From MVRV01 sp964469905 (GTDB lineage Bacteria; Desulfobacterota; Syntrophia; Syntrophales; Smithellaceae), in NCBI GenBank assembly GCA_964469905.1, contig CAYXZW010000009.1:1-64000 (forward strand): DNA of 64,000 nt, in the 5' to 3' direction. The notes below the pieces were generated by a model that saw only the letters and a list, made by a program, of their open reading frames with translations, was not told the origin of the DNA and did not search any database. How positions within the stretch are numbered: the stretch's first letter is position 1; the number at the start of each line of letters is the position of its first letter. A program made the position numbers and the translations under genes. Positions 1-8,987 of this stretch are shown piece after piece.

Positions 1-31
1 GTTGTTTCTTGGTCTTTCTTTCATCTTCCAT
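1..31 (-). CDS. N-terminus of a gene running off the window start
   Basis: Reading the minus strand from an ATG at 31 gives MEDERKTKKQ and then leaves the window. A GAGG lies about 8 bases before the ATG, a usable ribosome binding site. Lys/Glu-rich starts of this kind are common at the beginning of PAS-containing sensor kinases in this bacterial group, but ten residues do not allow a family call. That link is inference only. Confidence 0.4.
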   Translation of the reverse strand, partial: MEDERKTKKQ

Positions 32-353
32 GGTAGGCCCTCAATAAAAAGTAGTGGAATAATATTGCATTGAAAATATGATAAGTTAGAAAGATTGGAG
101 GGATGATAAGTTATTGCCTTTTGCTGAAGTCGCCTATCTAAACAAATGTGCTCGTGATGGATTCCCTTAAACATTATCCTACCCCAGGGACAACTGAAGT
201 TGATGGAAAATTATGAGAACCGGAAACACTTGTTTATATAATTTTGAATGTTATACTATCAAATTTCCTAAAGTCAATATATTCCGAAGCAGTCAGGTGT
301 TGCTTATTACTTCAAATCAGCAACTTTTCGGCTCTGCCTTTTCTACCAGCATT
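32..353. other. Intergenic region without a recognised gene
   Basis: This AT-rich stretch lies between the cut-off gene at the window start and the 3' end of the caspase-like gene. I see no RNA gene, repeat or convincing hairpin terminator. An open frame on the plus strand from 213 runs into and antisense to the caspase-like gene, has no ribosome binding site, and is treated as spurious. Confidence 0.5.
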
Positions 354-1577
354 TTAATTCTTTTTCGCCCTCATCAACTGTGGCGTCTGCTCGTTATTGT
401 ATTGTTTACGTGCAATGCGCTCCACCTGAGGTTTGATGTAGCCAAACAGATCGTCCATCCTGATCGATCCATCCGGTTTGACGACGCCTTCATTCTTAAT
501 CCCCTTGAGCATAAAATAGGTAAAGAGGCCGTGGCCTTTTTCATCATAGGTTGAGCTTATCTGTTCACCCGATGAAGCGGATATGATGGTCATATTGCTT
601 GATGTGGCCATGCTGCTTTGAAGATTCATCACCAGTGGTCGTGCGCCTTTGGCGATAACCGATCTTCCCCCTGCGCCGGAAAAACATGAGTCAAGAGCAA
701 CAACAATATCTTTAGCGGGCAACTTTCCTAATGCATCGTACATTCTTTTCAGAGAATAGCCTGTCTCAGCAATAAAGGAGGGATCGCCATCGTAGGGCAC
801 AAGGTAAGCTCCGCCTGTTTTAGGATCAGGTGCACCATGGCCGGAATAATAAATAAAAACGGTTCCGTCCTTTTCTACATTATTGTGCAACCATTTTTCA
901 AAATACTTAGTAAAATCGCTTTGCAGGGCTTTTTCATTTGTCAGTAAAACAACATTCTCTTCAGAATATCCCATTATCTTTATGAGATATTCTGCCACTA
1001 TCTTTGCATCAGCAGTTGCAAAATCAGCCTTTGGCAGTTTCTGACGATAGTTTTCAATGCCTATTACAATTGCATAGGCGTTGCGGTTCGCCGGTGGACG
1101 AATCAGTGGAACATTGTCCACATCGGACTTCACTTCCGAACTCGCGGACGCCTTTGTGGGGGCAGACACTACAGCCGTCTCAGGTGGTCCCCGCTTCCCC
1201 GCCGTCAGCGTTCCCGTCCATGGTTTGTTTGCCGGTTGCCACGTACCGGAAAAACTAGTGAAATCTGGTGAAAAATGAAAGACGCATGAACCACCCGAGC
1301 TTCCCTCCGTCCAAACGCATGAAAACATTGTCCCTTGCAGTGTACCCCGTATCGTCCCCCATCTGTATTCGTAAACGCCCTTCACCGTTTCCCCTTGGAA
1401 ACCCAAGCGCATCTTGCCCCAAGTCGTCGAGTATTCGCGAACATCCTGCACATAAGCCAGTTCCTGTAGCCCAGCCGCATTGAATCCAGCTCCCGTAGCT
1501 GCGCAGCTCGCCAGAACGGTGTAAATCAAGACCACAAGTAACAAAGAGACCATCCTTGCCCACAATCTATTTGTCAT
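354..1577 (-). CDS. Caspase-like (peptidase C14 family) lipoprotein
   Basis: Predicted lipid-anchored protein of 407 residues with a C-terminal caspase/metacaspase-like peptidase domain. Residues 1-25 form a signal peptide ending in the lipobox LASC, so Cys25 would be lipidated. Residues 30-130 are a Trp/Gly-rich region of unknown family and 131-165 a low-complexity linker. The peptidase domain runs from about 167 to 400. It shows YAIVIGIENY at its first strand, the catalytic His in YYSGHG (His247) and the catalytic Cys in DSCFSG (Cys298). Both members of the dyad are present, so an active cysteine endopeptidase is expected, with cleavage probably after basic residues as in bacterial metacaspases. 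GGAGG sits seven bases before the ATG. The gene stands alone behind a strong sigma70-like promoter. Substrate and role are unknown; the lipobox places it in the envelope. Confidence 0.88.
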   Translation of the reverse strand: MTNRLWARMVSLLLVVLIYTVLASCAATGAGFNAAGLQELAYVQDVREYSTTWGKMRLGFQGETVKGVYEYRWGTIRGTLQGTMFSCVWTEGSSGGSCVFHFSPDFTSFSGTWQPANKPWTGTLTAGKRGPPETAVVSAPTKASASSEVKSDVDNVPLIRPPANRNAYAIVIGIENYRQKLPKADFATADAKIVAEYLIKIMGYSEENVVLLTNEKALQSDFTKYFEKWLHNNVEKDGTVFIYYSGHGAPDPKTGGAYLVPYDGDPSFIAETGYSLKRMYDALGKLPAKDIVVALDSCFSGAGGRSVIAKGARPLVMNLQSSMATSSNMTIISASSGEQISSTYDEKGHGLFTYFMLKGIKNEGVVKPDGSIRMDDLFGYIKPQVERIARKQYNNEQTPQLMRAKKN

Positions 1578-1648
1578 CAGCCATCCTCCATCCCAAACTT
1601 CATATAGCGGGAATATATCTTGAGAAGAAGTTCCTTCTTGTGGGTTAA

Positions 1649-1692
1649 AGTATAGGAGGGGCAGTTTTGTATGTCAAGGGAATCTTAGACAC
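1649..1692 (-). promoter_or_regulatory. Sigma70-like promoter with conserved upstream box
   Basis: On the minus strand TTGACA (1672-1677) is separated by 17 bases from TATACT (1649-1654), close to the sigma70 consensus. The 15 bases before the -35 box, GTGTCTAAGATTCCC, recur with two differences at 38416-38430 before another minus-strand promoter. The start codon of the caspase-like gene is about 70 bases downstream. Confidence 0.7.
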
Positions 1693-2171
1693 GCACAGGT
1701 TCAATTTTTATTGTTACCGATTACAATTTAGTATTATTTTTGAGTTTGAAGATTTGTTTGTTTCAGGAAGCAAGTCTTTTACACCTACTGCCAAGAAAAA
1801 TTCGTTCTGTAGCAAATTACTTCCCTACTGATTCAAATTCCGCATTTTCATCAATGCTGGCGGTCTGAGGATAACAGGCAGCTAGAGATATTCATCGTCC
1901 TTACATTTATCATCAGGAATACTTGGTCATATGTCATGTAAATATTACCGGCACATTATAATGCGTTCACAATGGGTCTGATGATAAAACGTTATTGCAA
2001 AATTGTCCCATCATCATCTGAATTATAAATGAATCTTTCAATCCATTTCATTCCGGAAATTGCACTCTTATAGAATAAAAAACATCTTGACGAAGACGGA
2101 AAAATCATTTATTGGTCGATCCACTGGTTCACTATACCAATTACCCACGGTAGCCAACAAGGAGGTAAAGC
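1693..2171. other. Intergenic region upstream of the GntR regulator
   Basis: About 480 AT-rich bases between the caspase-like gene promoter and the divergent GntR gene. I found no coding region with a plausible start and no RNA gene. It must hold the promoter of the GntR-GlpD-AGPS unit, but no single -35/-10 pair is convincing. AAGGAGG directly before 2172 is the ribosome binding site of the regulator. Confidence 0.5.
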
Positions 2172-2876
2172 ATGCCGGCCGATACGATGTTTGCCCAACC
2201 GCTTACGCGCTCTCGCCTCAGCGAAGAAATCGTGACCATTATCCAGAAGCAGATCATGTCCGGCACAATCACACCGGGCAACAAGCTGCCCACGGAACGG
2301 GAAATGGCCGAATCCTTTCAGGTCAACCGCGCCACTGTGCGCGAAGCTCTCCGCAAACTCGAAAACCTGGAGCTTATCGATATCCGCCATGGCGATGGAG
2401 TATATGCGAAAAACTTTCTGGAAAGCGGCAACTTTGATCTAATCAAAGCCGCCATCAGCATGGATGGACGCAATGAAACCATTCTCCATGTTCTGGAAGT
2501 GCGCCGCACAACTGTCCCGGAAATGGCCTGCCTGGCGGCACAAAGACGCACGGCTGCCGATTTGGCCCAACTAGAACAGGTAATTTTTCATCAGAGCCTA
2601 ACCGTACCGGAACAGGACATCAAGGTTCACGAAATGATTTCCCGCGCTACCCACAACCTCGTTTATACTGTAATGCTCAACTTCTTCAATCAGTTCAATC
2701 TCCAGTACAGCTACCTATATTTCCATTGCGAAAAAAATATCGAGCGCTCCCGCAGATTCCACCGCGACATTTTCGAGGCAATCTCACGCCGGAAACCGAA
2801 AGAAGCCCGCCGGATCATGACCGATGTGCTCCTTTATGCGGAAGATGAGGTTAGGGCATCTCTAGCCGGCAAGTAA
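2172..2876 (+). CDS. GntR family transcriptional regulator (FadR subfamily)
   Basis: A 234-residue DNA-binding regulator. The N-terminal winged helix-turn-helix spans about residues 10-80, with the family pattern GNKLPTEREMAESFQVNRAT followed by VREALRKLE. The rest (about 95-230) is an all-helical FCD-type ligand domain. FadR-subfamily proteins sense small carboxylates or acyl compounds and usually control adjacent catabolic genes. The start has AAGGAGG six bases upstream. The glycerol-3-phosphate dehydrogenase gene follows 68 bases downstream on the same strand, so glycerol-phosphate or ether-lipid metabolism is the likely target. The effector cannot be told from sequence. Confidence 0.9.
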   Translation: MPADTMFAQPLTRSRLSEEIVTIIQKQIMSGTITPGNKLPTEREMAESFQVNRATVREALRKLENLELIDIRHGDGVYAKNFLESGNFDLIKAAISMDGRNETILHVLEVRRTTVPEMACLAAQRRTAADLAQLEQVIFHQSLTVPEQDIKVHEMISRATHNLVYTVMLNFFNQFNLQYSYLYFHCEKNIERSRRFHRDIFEAISRRKPKEARRIMTDVLLYAEDEVRASLAGK

Positions 2877-2944
2877 ACACCGGCATAAATCCGTAAGCTC
2901 AGTTTAGCGGAACTCGAGTTTCACGATTAAAAGGAGCATTCATC

Positions 2945-4588
2945 TTGCAGCGGTTTATCGAAAATTACACTAACGAGAATTTCGATGTTATCGTCATCGG
3001 CGGTGGCATTACCGGGGCATCTGTGGCCTATGAGGCGGCCACCCGTGGACTAAAGGTAGCCCTGCTGGAGAAGGGCGACTTCGCCTGGGCAACATCGGCT
3101 GTGACCTCCAAACTCATTCACGGCGGATTGCGCTATCTGGCCAACGGCGAGATCGGCCTGGTCCGCGAATCGCTGCGCGAACGACGCGTTCTGGAAAACA
3201 TCGCCCCCAATTTCGTCTATCCTCAGCCGATAATGATTACGCACAGCAAATCCCTGATCAAGAACAAAAAGTGGGTCGTTAAAGTCGGCATGCTGCTATA
3301 CGACGCTCTTTCTTATGACAAGAATTTTACCTGGGATTTAAGCAAGCGCATTCCCACGCACCGGACCATTTCCCGAAAAACAGTACTGCAGAACGAGCCG
3401 AATGTAAGGTCATCCGGCCTCACCGGGGCCTCGGTTTACTATGATTGCACGAGCATATTCCCCGAGCGGCTGACGCTGGCCTTCATCAAGTCTGCCGTGG
3501 CTTACGGCGCCAAAGTAGCGAACTACGCCCAGGTCGAGGGATTCGTTGTCGACTCCGGGCACAAAGTTGAGGGCGTAACGGTCAGAGACATCCTCAGCGG
3601 CGCTATGCATACAATCAACAGCAAGGTTACCATCAATTGCGCCGGTCCCTGGGCTGATATTTTGCTGGGCCTGGCTAAAACCAATGGCAACAGCTGCGCA
3701 CCCATACGAAGATCCGAAGGCATCCATATTATCACCGATAAACATTTGATATCCGGCAAGTACGTTGTCGGATCCATGACCGTTTCCGGGCGCCACTATT
3801 TCCTTATACCCTGGCGGGAACACACTATCATCGGCACTACGGATAAACCATACACCGGCAACCCTGACCGATACCGCGTAACTAAGCAGAGCATCATGGA
3901 ATTAATCGACGAGATTAATAGCTCCTTCGGCAACGGCCAGCTCAGTTACGCCGATGTCCGGCACGCTTACGGCGGCCTGCGCCCCCTGGTGGAAGATCAA
4001 ACCGAGGAAACTTATACCTGTTCGCGCAAATATGAGATTTATGACAATGCATTAGACGGACTCGACGGCCTGATCACGGTCGAGGGCGGAAAATTTACCA
4101 CCAGCCGTAAACTGGCCGATAACTGCCTGAAGATCGTGGCCGCCAAAATGGGCCGCGCACCAGGCCGGAGCATCACTGCCAAACATCACCTGGCCGGTTG
4201 CGAGATTGCCGACATGGATGCTTTTATGAAAGCGCTGCACCGGAAAAATAGTGATTTCAGCGCAACGACACTGGAGTATCTCAGCCGCAACTACGGCACG
4301 GAGTGTGACATGATCCTCAAACTGGCCCGCAAGAATAAGTCCCTGGCCGAGACACTCAATACCGACGGGGAAATTATGGCGCAAATCGTATATTCTATCC
4401 ATAACGAAATGGCCCGGACGCTATCCGATATTGTACTGAGACGGACAGGTATCGGGACGCTCGGCAATCCCGGCGTAAATGTGTTGCGTAAAGTAGCCTC
4501 TCTGGCAGCCGGAGAGCTGCACTGGGATGCAAACCGGATAGAACAGGAAATAGCAGCAACCTCCAAACTACTGACACTGCCGGAGTAA
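2945..4588 (+). CDS. glpD: FAD-dependent glycerol-3-phosphate dehydrogenase (GlpD/GlpA type)
   Basis: Membrane-associated flavoenzyme oxidising sn-glycerol 3-phosphate to dihydroxyacetone phosphate and passing electrons to the quinone pool. The 547-residue length fits aerobic-type GlpD. The N-terminus has the FAD-binding pattern DVIVIGGGITGASVAYEAAT (residues 14-33). The family signature KLIHGGLRYL follows near 56-65, and a second conserved block, YGGLRPL, lies near 342. The C-terminal domain of DAO-type enzymes is present (about 410-530). The start is a TTG at 2945 with AAAGGAG about eight bases upstream; no better ATG lies nearby. It sits between a GntR regulator and an alkyl-DHAP-synthase-like gene, and its product DHAP is the backbone that enzyme family uses. 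Confidence 0.9.
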   Translation: MQRFIENYTNENFDVIVIGGGITGASVAYEAATRGLKVALLEKGDFAWATSAVTSKLIHGGLRYLANGEIGLVRESLRERRVLENIAPNFVYPQPIMITHSKSLIKNKKWVVKVGMLLYDALSYDKNFTWDLSKRIPTHRTISRKTVLQNEPNVRSSGLTGASVYYDCTSIFPERLTLAFIKSAVAYGAKVANYAQVEGFVVDSGHKVEGVTVRDILSGAMHTINSKVTINCAGPWADILLGLAKTNGNSCAPIRRSEGIHIITDKHLISGKYVVGSMTVSGRHYFLIPWREHTIIGTTDKPYTGNPDRYRVTKQSIMELIDEINSSFGNGQLSYADVRHAYGGLRPLVEDQTEETYTCSRKYEIYDNALDGLDGLITVEGGKFTTSRKLADNCLKIVAAKMGRAPGRSITAKHHLAGCEIADMDAFMKALHRKNSDFSATTLEYLSRNYGTECDMILKLARKNKSLAETLNTDGEIMAQIVYSIHNEMARTLSDIVLRRTGIGTLGNPGVNVLRKVASLAAGELHWDANRIEQEIAATSKLLTLPE

Positions 4589-4598
4589 GGGTAAAAAA

Positions 4599-4636
4599 GA
4601 CTGAAGGCTGAAGGCTGAAGACTAAAGGCTGAAGCC
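4599..4636. repeat. Degenerate CTGAAGG tandem repeat
   Basis: Between the two flavoprotein genes the sequence repeats a CTGAAGG/CTAAAGG unit about four times, with small variations. A related stretch in the opposite orientation lies at 15128-15163. Both are intergenic or at a gene end. Confidence 0.6.
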
Positions 4637-4671
4637 GGAGAAGAAGGGCAAGAACTAAAGAGGAGGACGTG

Positions 4672-6369
4672 ATGATGACGATCAAAAACTTCAGACCGGA
4701 CTGGACGGAAAAGGCCCCGGCACCGGGAACATTCCGCTCCATCTTCAAATACGGCGATCCCCGACAGTTCAAACATCCCAGCGACGCCTGGTATGAAATG
4801 ATAAAACATGATTTTCATTTGAGCGACAGTGACTTCTCTGCCAAACAGGCCGAAGGTCTGATGCCGGTGGTGCTCGGACGCAGGCCGCTTATGGAAGTCA
4901 ATCAGATCGCCGCACTTGAATCTATAGTCGGTCCGGAAAATGTGGCCACGGACGACTACAGCCGCGTTAAATATGCCTCCGGCAAAAACGCCGAAGAAAT
5001 TCTGGAGCTCAGTTCGGGCATCATCCGGGAGGTAGCCGACGTGATAGTGCATCCGCGGAATAAGCACGATGTAAAGAAGATCGTCGAATATTGCGACTCC
5101 CTGCGCATTCCGATCACAGTTTTCAGCGCCGGCTCGTCGGTCAACTTCGGCTGTCGCCCGGCCCTAGGCGGAGTCTCCCTGGTAGTAAGCACGCACATGA
5201 ACAAGCTTCTGGAGATCAACGAGCAAAACCAGACCGCGCGCGTTCAGCCGGGCATGTTCGGGCCCGCCTACGAAGAGGCATTAAACCGCGCCCCGGAGCT
5301 CTTCCACACTCGACTGCGCTACACCGGCGGCCATTTTCCGCAATCCTTCGAATACTCCTCTGTGGGCGGCTGGGTCTTAACGCTGGGCTCCGGCCAGGCC
5401 TCGACCTATTACGGTGACGCCTGCGACATCGTGTTCAGCCAGGAATATGTAACCCCGGCCGGAACATTCAAAACTCTGGATTATCCAGCCACGGCCACCG
5501 GCCCCAAGGTGAACGACATTATGAAAGGCTCGGAAGGAACCTTCGGGATTCTAGTCGAGGTCACCATGAAGATATTCCGCTACATGCCGGACAACCGGCA
5601 ACGTTTCGGTTTCATGTATCCCAACTGGGAGGCGGCAGTGGATGCCAGCCGCGAAATCATGCAATCCGAGTTCGGCAAACCAGCCATCTATCGCATCTCC
5701 GACCCCGAGGAAACCGACCGGGGCTTGAAGCTCTATGGCTTGCCTGGTTTCGTGGACACGTACCTGTCCTGCCGGGGATTCCGGCCCATGCAGCGCTGCC
5801 TGAGCCTCGGCAATGTCGAAGGCGACCGCGATTACACCCGTCTGGTTGCGCGCAAGATTAAGCACATCGCCCGCAAGCACGGCGCCATCTCACTTACCGG
5901 TTATGCCGCTCGCAAATGGGAGCATACCCGCTATTCAGAACCTTATATGCGCGAGGATCTGAACGATTACGGCATCCTGATTGATACGCTGGAAACCGGC
6001 GTTACCTGGGACAACCTGCACCGTCTGCATCAGGGAGTGCGTGCATACATCAAAAGCCGACCCGATACCATGTGTATGACTCACGCCTCGCATTTCTATC
6101 CTCAGGGGACCAACCTGTATTTTATCTTCATAGCCCGCATGAGCAATCCGGACGAATACCGCACCTTCCAGCGCGGCATCATCGACAATATCCAGAAATT
6201 CGGCGGCTCCCTGAGCCATCACCACGGCGTGGGCCGCATGATCGGCCATTTGATGGAAGCACATCTCGGCTCCAAACAAATGGCAGTTCTAAGAGCACTC
6301 AAGCAGCACTTCGACCCCCGCAACATTATGAATCCGGGCGGTCAGCTCGGCCTGGATGCCGGATCATAA
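4672..6369 (+). CDS. FAD-binding oxidase of the alkyl-DHAP synthase family
   Basis: About 565 residues, the VAO/PCMH flavoprotein fold. The FAD domain begins near residue 120 with HPRNKHDVKKIVEYCDSL and FSAGSSVNFG. The blocks SSVGGWV and MKGSEGTFGILVEVTMKI follow, as in eukaryotic alkyldihydroxyacetonephosphate synthase (AGPS). The C-terminus has the triple-histidine block SHHHGVGR that AGPS needs for activity, and ends with the FDPRNIMNPG motif. AGPS exchanges the acyl chain of acyl-DHAP for a fatty alcohol, the first step of ether lipid synthesis. In bacteria the same fold also includes D-lactate and glycolate dehydrogenases, so this role is probable rather than proven. AGGAGG at 4661 best fits ATG 4672 or 4675; a GTG at 4669 is too close. 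Adjacency to GlpD supports a DHAP-linked job. Confidence 0.8.
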   Translation: MMTIKNFRPDWTEKAPAPGTFRSIFKYGDPRQFKHPSDAWYEMIKHDFHLSDSDFSAKQAEGLMPVVLGRRPLMEVNQIAALESIVGPENVATDDYSRVKYASGKNAEEILELSSGIIREVADVIVHPRNKHDVKKIVEYCDSLRIPITVFSAGSSVNFGCRPALGGVSLVVSTHMNKLLEINEQNQTARVQPGMFGPAYEEALNRAPELFHTRLRYTGGHFPQSFEYSSVGGWVLTLGSGQASTYYGDACDIVFSQEYVTPAGTFKTLDYPATATGPKVNDIMKGSEGTFGILVEVTMKIFRYMPDNRQRFGFMYPNWEAAVDASREIMQSEFGKPAIYRISDPEETDRGLKLYGLPGFVDTYLSCRGFRPMQRCLSLGNVEGDRDYTRLVARKIKHIARKHGAISLTGYAARKWEHTRYSEPYMREDLNDYGILIDTLETGVTWDNLHRLHQGVRAYIKSRPDTMCMTHASHFYPQGTNLYFIFIARMSNPDEYRTFQRGIIDNIQKFGGSLSHHHGVGRMIGHLMEAHLGSKQMAVLRALKQHFDPRNIMNPGGQLGLDAGS

Positions 6370-6458
6370 CCGAAGTGTCACGCGAGTCCGACAGGACATT
6401 TCATATATTTAGTTGCCGCATTTATGGCAAGGAAACAAAGGCGCTACAGATCCCGGAA

Positions 6459-7994
6459 TCATATTTTCCCTTCCGACTTCAGGGCGGACTTCAGCTCTTT
6501 TTTCAGGATCTTTCCCAGTAAGTTTCTGGGAATTGCTGTCCGGATATCGACATATTTCGGTACTTTATATGACGCCATGTTGGCCCGGCACCAGTCCTGA
6601 AATGTTTCTGGCGTCAGCACCTGACCCGGATGGAGAACCAGGCAGGCCATGACTTCTTCCCCGTAGATTTTGTCGGGGACACCGACAACGGCGACTTCCG
6701 CGACCTGGGGATGGCTGAAAATGATTCCTTCCAACTCCTTCGGGTAAATATTTTCTCCGCCCCGGATAATCATTTCCTTCTTCCGGTCAACAATAAACAG
6801 GTATCCGTCCTCATCCTTGTAGGCCATATCCCCCGTGTGGAGCCAGCCGCTGCGCAGTGTCTGGGCCGTATCCTCCGGCTTATTGAAGTAGCCCTTCATT
6901 ACGTTGTCGCCCCGAATGCATATTTCCCCTACTTCCCCCTGGGGAACCTCTTGGTCCTCATCGTCCATAATCTGAATTTCGCTTCCCGCAAAGGGGATTC
7001 CGATGGAACCAATCTTCCGGACACCGTTGATGGGATTGGCCGTTGCCCCGGCGGTGCTTTCGGTAAGCCCGTAACCCTCGACGATAATCATGTTGAATGT
7101 TTCCTCGAATTTGCGTATTGCCTCGACGGGCATGGGAGCCGCACCGCAGACACCATAGCGGAGAGAGGACACGTCCAGGCCCTCGAAACCCGGTGTACTC
7201 AGAAGAATCTGGTAAACCGTCGGCACACCGCTGAAGATGGAGACACGATATTTCGCCACACATTCCCAGAATTCCGAGGCCGAGAAATTCCGGCGCAGGA
7301 TGATCTGGGAACCTTGAGCCAGAGGGGCAGTTCCGGTAATGACCAGCCCGTTGACGTGGAACAGGGGGAGAAAACACATGATGACGTCTTTTTCATCGAT
7401 ATTGGCGAGCAGGCTGGCCTGCCAGGAGTTGGTCAGGATATTCCGGTGCGTGAGCAAAACCCCCTTGGGATTGCCCGTCGTCCCCGATGTATAGACGATG
7501 GTGGACACATCATCGAATCCGATCTCGGCAGCGGGAAGATCAACCGGCTCCGCCAGCATTTTTTCAAACGGCAGGAAGCGATCATCGGTTGCCTCGCGTT
7601 CGATGACATGTTTCAGCGCCGGCGTCCCGTCGATGATCTTGTCGATGTGACCGCGGTAGTTATGATCGCATATCAGGGCCACTGCGCCGGAATCGTTCAG
7701 CAGGTACTGGATCTCCCCGGTCTGCCACCAGCAGTTGACCGGACCGGCAATAGCCCCGATCTTGTTGATTCCGAAATAGGTATAGTAAAATTCCGGGCTG
7801 TTATCCATGAGCATGCAAACCCTTTCACCTTTTTTTACTCCTAATCGAAGAAGGCCACCGGCCACACGGTTGCTTTGCTCATCTAGATCGCGGTAGGTAA
7901 TATCCCGTTCATAATAGCGGATGGCAATCCTGTCCTGATAGCGGCGCGCCTGAGTCGCCACCATTTCCCTGATGTTCGCAAACTCGAGTTTCAT
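6459..7994 (-). CDS. AMP-dependent fatty acid/acyl-CoA synthetase
   Basis: A 511-residue member of the ANL superfamily, which activates carboxylic acids as acyl-adenylates and then CoA thioesters. Motifs in order are the P-loop-like YTSGTTGNPKGVLLTHRN (about 167-184), the adenylate block VEGYGLTESTAG, WLHTGDMAYKDEDGYLFIVD with the conserved hinge region, and the C-terminal catalytic Lys in NLLGKILKKEL. The length matches medium/long-chain fatty acyl-CoA synthetases. AAAGGAG lies seven bases before the ATG. The SDR gene ends 36 bases upstream, so the two genes are probably co-transcribed. The chain length accepted cannot be read from the sequence. Confidence 0.9.
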   Translation of the reverse strand: MKLEFANIREMVATQARRYQDRIAIRYYERDITYRDLDEQSNRVAGGLLRLGVKKGERVCMLMDNSPEFYYTYFGINKIGAIAGPVNCWWQTGEIQYLLNDSGAVALICDHNYRGHIDKIIDGTPALKHVIEREATDDRFLPFEKMLAEPVDLPAAEIGFDDVSTIVYTSGTTGNPKGVLLTHRNILTNSWQASLLANIDEKDVIMCFLPLFHVNGLVITGTAPLAQGSQIILRRNFSASEFWECVAKYRVSIFSGVPTVYQILLSTPGFEGLDVSSLRYGVCGAAPMPVEAIRKFEETFNMIIVEGYGLTESTAGATANPINGVRKIGSIGIPFAGSEIQIMDDEDQEVPQGEVGEICIRGDNVMKGYFNKPEDTAQTLRSGWLHTGDMAYKDEDGYLFIVDRKKEMIIRGGENIYPKELEGIIFSHPQVAEVAVVGVPDKIYGEEVMACLVLHPGQVLTPETFQDWCRANMASYKVPKYVDIRTAIPRNLLGKILKKELKSALKSEGKI

Positions 7995-8030
7995 GTTTCT
8001 CTCCTTTCGGTTATAGTCAGCATCCCGTAT

Positions 8031-8846
8031 TTAAGATGCTTTTCTTCCTTCAAAACAGTCCATCGCTTTCTCGGCACCGGACATCTTCAGAATCTGATCG
8101 AACAGGTGTGTCGGGAGGAGTTTCAGCACCATTGAGCTGTATATGCTGTGGGGGGGAAGCATAACATAGGGTTTCCCTTTTTTGGCGCCGTCAACGATCT
8201 TTCTGGCGGCATATTCCGGTTGGAGAACTGGACTCAAAAGCATGGGTTTAAATCCCTTGAACATCCCCGTATCAATGATGTACGGGCAAACACACGTGAC
8301 AGTGACACCCTTATGCCCGAATTTTTTGAGTTCTCTGCGCAGGGCCTCGGAAAACCCGACTTCGGCAAATTTACTCGCGGCATAAGCCGAAAGCATCGGC
8401 ATGCCGATCAGACCGCTGGAAGAAGCGACATTAACAATGGCCCCGCTTTTCCGCGCAATCATATCGCCGATGAGCGCTTTTGTAAAGTAGAGATGTCCCC
8501 AGTAATTGATGTTCATCGTCCGTTCCATTTCCTCTATGGTAATATCGAAGAACGATTTGCCGACGACGGTGCCGGCGTTGTTGACCAGAACATCGATCGG
8601 TCCGAATTCTTTTCGAATCCTGTCGACCGTCTGGACCACTGCCGCCCGGTCGGCAATATTGCAGAGATCATAAGAAGTTCGGACGTTTTTTGCCGCGACC
8701 TCCCGGACAACACTTTTTACGGACTGTTCATTGATGTCGACCAGGGCAACATTAGCACGCTCATCGGCAAAATAGTGGGCCATCAAACGGCCGATGCCGC
8801 TTCCCGCTCCGGTAATCAAAACATTCTTTCCTGACAGTGGTTCCAT
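8031..8846 (-). CDS. Short-chain dehydrogenase/reductase
   Basis: A 271-residue NAD(P)-dependent oxidoreductase of the classical SDR type. The cofactor motif TGAGSGIG is at 12-19, DVLVNNAGT lies near 84-92, and the catalytic Tyr and Lys are in SAYAASK near 152-158. The C-terminal part (PYVMLPPHSIYSSMVLKLLP) resembles the membrane-associated retinol dehydrogenase/17-beta-hydroxysteroid dehydrogenase branch, which acts on long hydrophobic alcohols or ketones. Asp in the second beta strand (ALVDINE) suggests NAD(H) preference. AAGGAGG precedes the start. It neighbours an acyl-CoA synthetase, which suggests a fatty acyl or ether-lipid substrate, but this is inference. Confidence 0.88.
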   Translation of the reverse strand: MEPLSGKNVLITGAGSGIGRLMAHYFADERANVALVDINEQSVKSVVREVAAKNVRTSYDLCNIADRAAVVQTVDRIRKEFGPIDVLVNNAGTVVGKSFFDITIEEMERTMNINYWGHLYFTKALIGDMIARKSGAIVNVASSSGLIGMPMLSAYAASKFAEVGFSEALRRELKKFGHKGVTVTCVCPYIIDTGMFKGFKPMLLSPVLQPEYAARKIVDGAKKGKPYVMLPPHSIYSSMVLKLLPTHLFDQILKMSGAEKAMDCFEGRKAS

Positions 8847-8987
8847 TATCTCCTCCTTGATATGGCATTAACTTTTACTCTGACAGATCGCTTCCAGAAG
8901 GCAACGCGGGAAATCAATGGGGTTATCCATAGGTAAAAGCCAATGTTGTTATGGGTTACGCCGAACAACGGAAGGATGGAGCAAGAT

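Noticed and set aside
213..554. 113-codon plus-strand frame
   Set aside because: It overlaps the caspase-like gene antisense, has no ribosome binding site and no recognisable domain.
6630..7844. 404-codon plus-strand frame
   Set aside because: Lies wholly antisense to the acyl-CoA synthetase, whose motifs and ribosome binding site are clear; the antisense translation has no domain features.
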